A stretch of DNA of 5,987 nt from an uncultured Legionellaceae bacterium (GTDB lineage: Bacteria; Pseudomonadota; Gammaproteobacteria; Legionellales; Legionellaceae). Location of the stretch: positions 1 to 5,987 of the forward strand of contig CAISSD010000272.1 of the NCBI GenBank assembly GCA_903887975.1, in the 5' to 3' direction. The translations under genes and the position numbers were made by a program. The notes under the pieces are model-generated. The model searched no databases and was not told the DNA's origin. It was given only the letters and a program-made list of their open reading frames with translations. Positions 4,900-5,987 of the stretch are shown here, piece after piece. How positions within the stretch are numbered: position 1 is the first letter of the stretch; every line of letters begins with the position of its first letter.

Positions 4900-5987
4900 A
4901 ACACATCAACAGTGTGACGCAAGAAAAGATGACGTACATGGTTTGCGACATCCATGGCCCATGGCTCATAAAATAACGTTGCGCAGGAAAATAAAAGTAC
5001 GCTGCTTTGGAAAAAGCTTCTTCAATACCGGGTACGTTAATGGGGTACCAAAATCTAGAAATTACAAGAGAGCATGCGAGCAATATCATACTTTTCTTTA
5101 TTGTGAATGGGTGTGTTTGCTGATTTAAGTGAATCAATAATGGGAAAAGGAAAAAGGGAAAAAAAGTTATAAAATGGCGCGATTCTGTATTGACAGACAT
5201 CACTAGTCCCAACATTAAAATCATAAAATAGCCATATCCCCAAGGTTGTGTGATGCGGTATAGGTTTGGCCAATATCGATAAATCAGTAGCATGCATGGT
5301 CCAAAATACATGAATGATGTCACCATAAATACAAATGGATCAGCAAGAGGTGGTAAAATTAAACGGACCATGATCATCATTGGTAACGAAATTAAAGCGG
5401 TGCCATCACTGTAATGGCCAATCAACCAATGCGTCAATCCAAAAAGACCACCCATCATTAAAAGAGATTTCCAAGATAAATCACTAAAAAAATTTTTTAT
5501 GAATTTAAACGGCGCATATTGAATGGGCCTTAAGATGGCATAAACATAAAGTATCAAGCTTAAAACCGAGACCATGATTATATATTTTGGTGCATATGAT
5601 CCAGACACTTGTTCCAACATCATGCGAAGCGTATTGCTTTTTTTGAAATGATTGCCCAATGCGGTGTAGGCAATCATCCATATGATACTATAGCTTAGCA
5701 AGATGGTGGTTATGATGATGCGTTTTATAAAAATAATTGCTTGACGTTCTTTCGGTGTTTGACATAAAGATTTTGCCATATTTTCAGTAGGCATATAATT
5801 TAATAGAAGTCCTGTTAATAATAAACTTGGCCACACAAAAGCACTAATCATGATGATGACTACAGGTATTTTTTGATGTCTTAGAAAGAAAAATAAAAAA
5901 CATAAGGATAAAGTTAACGCGGTTGTGTCGGTTAAAAAAGGATAGTAGCCGGTTAATTTTAATATAGGATAATTAAAAAACAGTGCC
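4859..5987 (-). CDS. Large polytopic membrane protein, possibly GT-C-type glycosyltransferase (5' end missing)
   Basis: The minus-strand frame is open from the window edge to TGA at 4861-4859, giving 375 visible residues; the ATG at 5851 is internal, because a coherent hydrophobic segment continues upstream of it. The product is very hydrophobic, with about eight to ten membrane helices joined by short, often aromatic loops. Two spots recall GT-C-fold enzymes that use polyprenyl-linked sugars: TGYYPFLTDTTAL (12-24 of the visible part), like the 'p..tD..al' region, and NTESRHFITFFPFFLF (about 273-288), like the 'eR....P' segment before a late helix. Both are resemblances, not proof, and the N-terminal part with the expected catalytic acidic residue is outside the window. 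Alternatives are an unclassified membrane protein or another polyprenyl-dependent enzyme. The 3' end overlaps the cytochrome gene by 41 bases. I see no link to the pilus genes. Confidence 0.8.
   Translation of the reverse strand, partial: ALFFNYPILKLTGYYPFLTDTTALTLSLCFLFFFLRHQKIPVVIIMISAFVWPSLLLTGLLLNYMPTENMAKSLCQTPKERQAIIFIKRIIITTILLSYSIIWMIAYTALGNHFKKSNTLRMMLEQVSGSYAPKYIIMVSVLSLILYVYAILRPIQYAPFKFIKNFFSDLSWKSLLMMGGLFGLTHWLIGHYSDGTALISLPMMIMVRLILPPLADPFVFMVTSFMYFGPCMLLIYRYWPNLYRITQPWGYGYFMILMLGLVMSVNTESRHFITFFPFFLFPLLIHLNQQTHPFTIKKSMILLACSLVISRFWYPINVPGIEEAFSKAAYFYFPAQRYFMSHGPWMSQTMYVIFSCVTLLMCFILYQTTKPSPQV

Noticed and set aside
5849..5851. ATG as the true start of the minus-strand membrane protein
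   Set aside because: The frame continues open and hydrophobic to the window edge, and starting here would remove a membrane segment; the gene is treated as cut by the edge.

Overview
This AT-rich window most likely comes from a gammaproteobacterium. The best evidence is the gene order: a penicillin-binding protein 1A gene (mrcA/ponA) diverging from a pilM-N-O-(P)-Q cluster that leads into aroK, which is the classic gammaproteobacterial neighbourhood. Several departures from that layout (no pilP, a very short pilQ, no aroB after aroK) suggest a divergent or reduced lineage. An AT-rich, possibly host-associated member of a group such as the Legionellales is one guess, but the sequence alone does not fix the taxon.

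Layout. On the minus strand, 1-599 holds the N-terminal third or less of PBP1A, which runs off the left edge. The gap 600-728 is a divergent promoter region with a good sigma70-type promoter reading towards mrcA. On the plus strand, 729-4899 is one tightly packed block: pilM, pilN, pilO, pilQ, aroK, a small membrane-anchored protein of unknown function, and a cytochrome c5-type monohaem cytochrome. Adjacent genes overlap by a few bases or sit within about 25 bases of each other, so they are probably one operon. From the right edge, a large polytopic membrane protein on the minus strand (4859-5987, 5' end missing) converges on the cytochrome gene and overlaps its 3' end by 41 bases.

How the genes work together. 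PilM (cytoplasmic actin-like protein), PilN and PilO (single-span inner-membrane proteins) and PilQ (outer-membrane secretin) belong to the alignment machinery of type IV pili or of DNA-uptake (competence) pseudopili. PilP, the lipoprotein that normally joins PilNO to the secretin, is absent between pilO and pilQ. PilQ itself keeps only an N1 domain and the secretin barrel; the AMIN domains and the N0 domain, which is the known PilP-binding part, are missing. Losing a partner together with its docking domain is the most interesting feature here and suggests a streamlined, perhaps HofQ-like, version of the system. aroK supplies shikimate kinase, and the cytochrome is a small exported electron carrier; their place in the block looks like conserved or secondarily acquired gene order, not a shared function.

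Other points are a 14-bp perfect inverted repeat inside the small unknown gene, a pilM frame that stays open far upstream of its GTG start without another normal start codon, and several long homopolymer runs within genes. I saw no RNA genes, mobile elements, CRISPR arrays or convincing intrinsic terminators.
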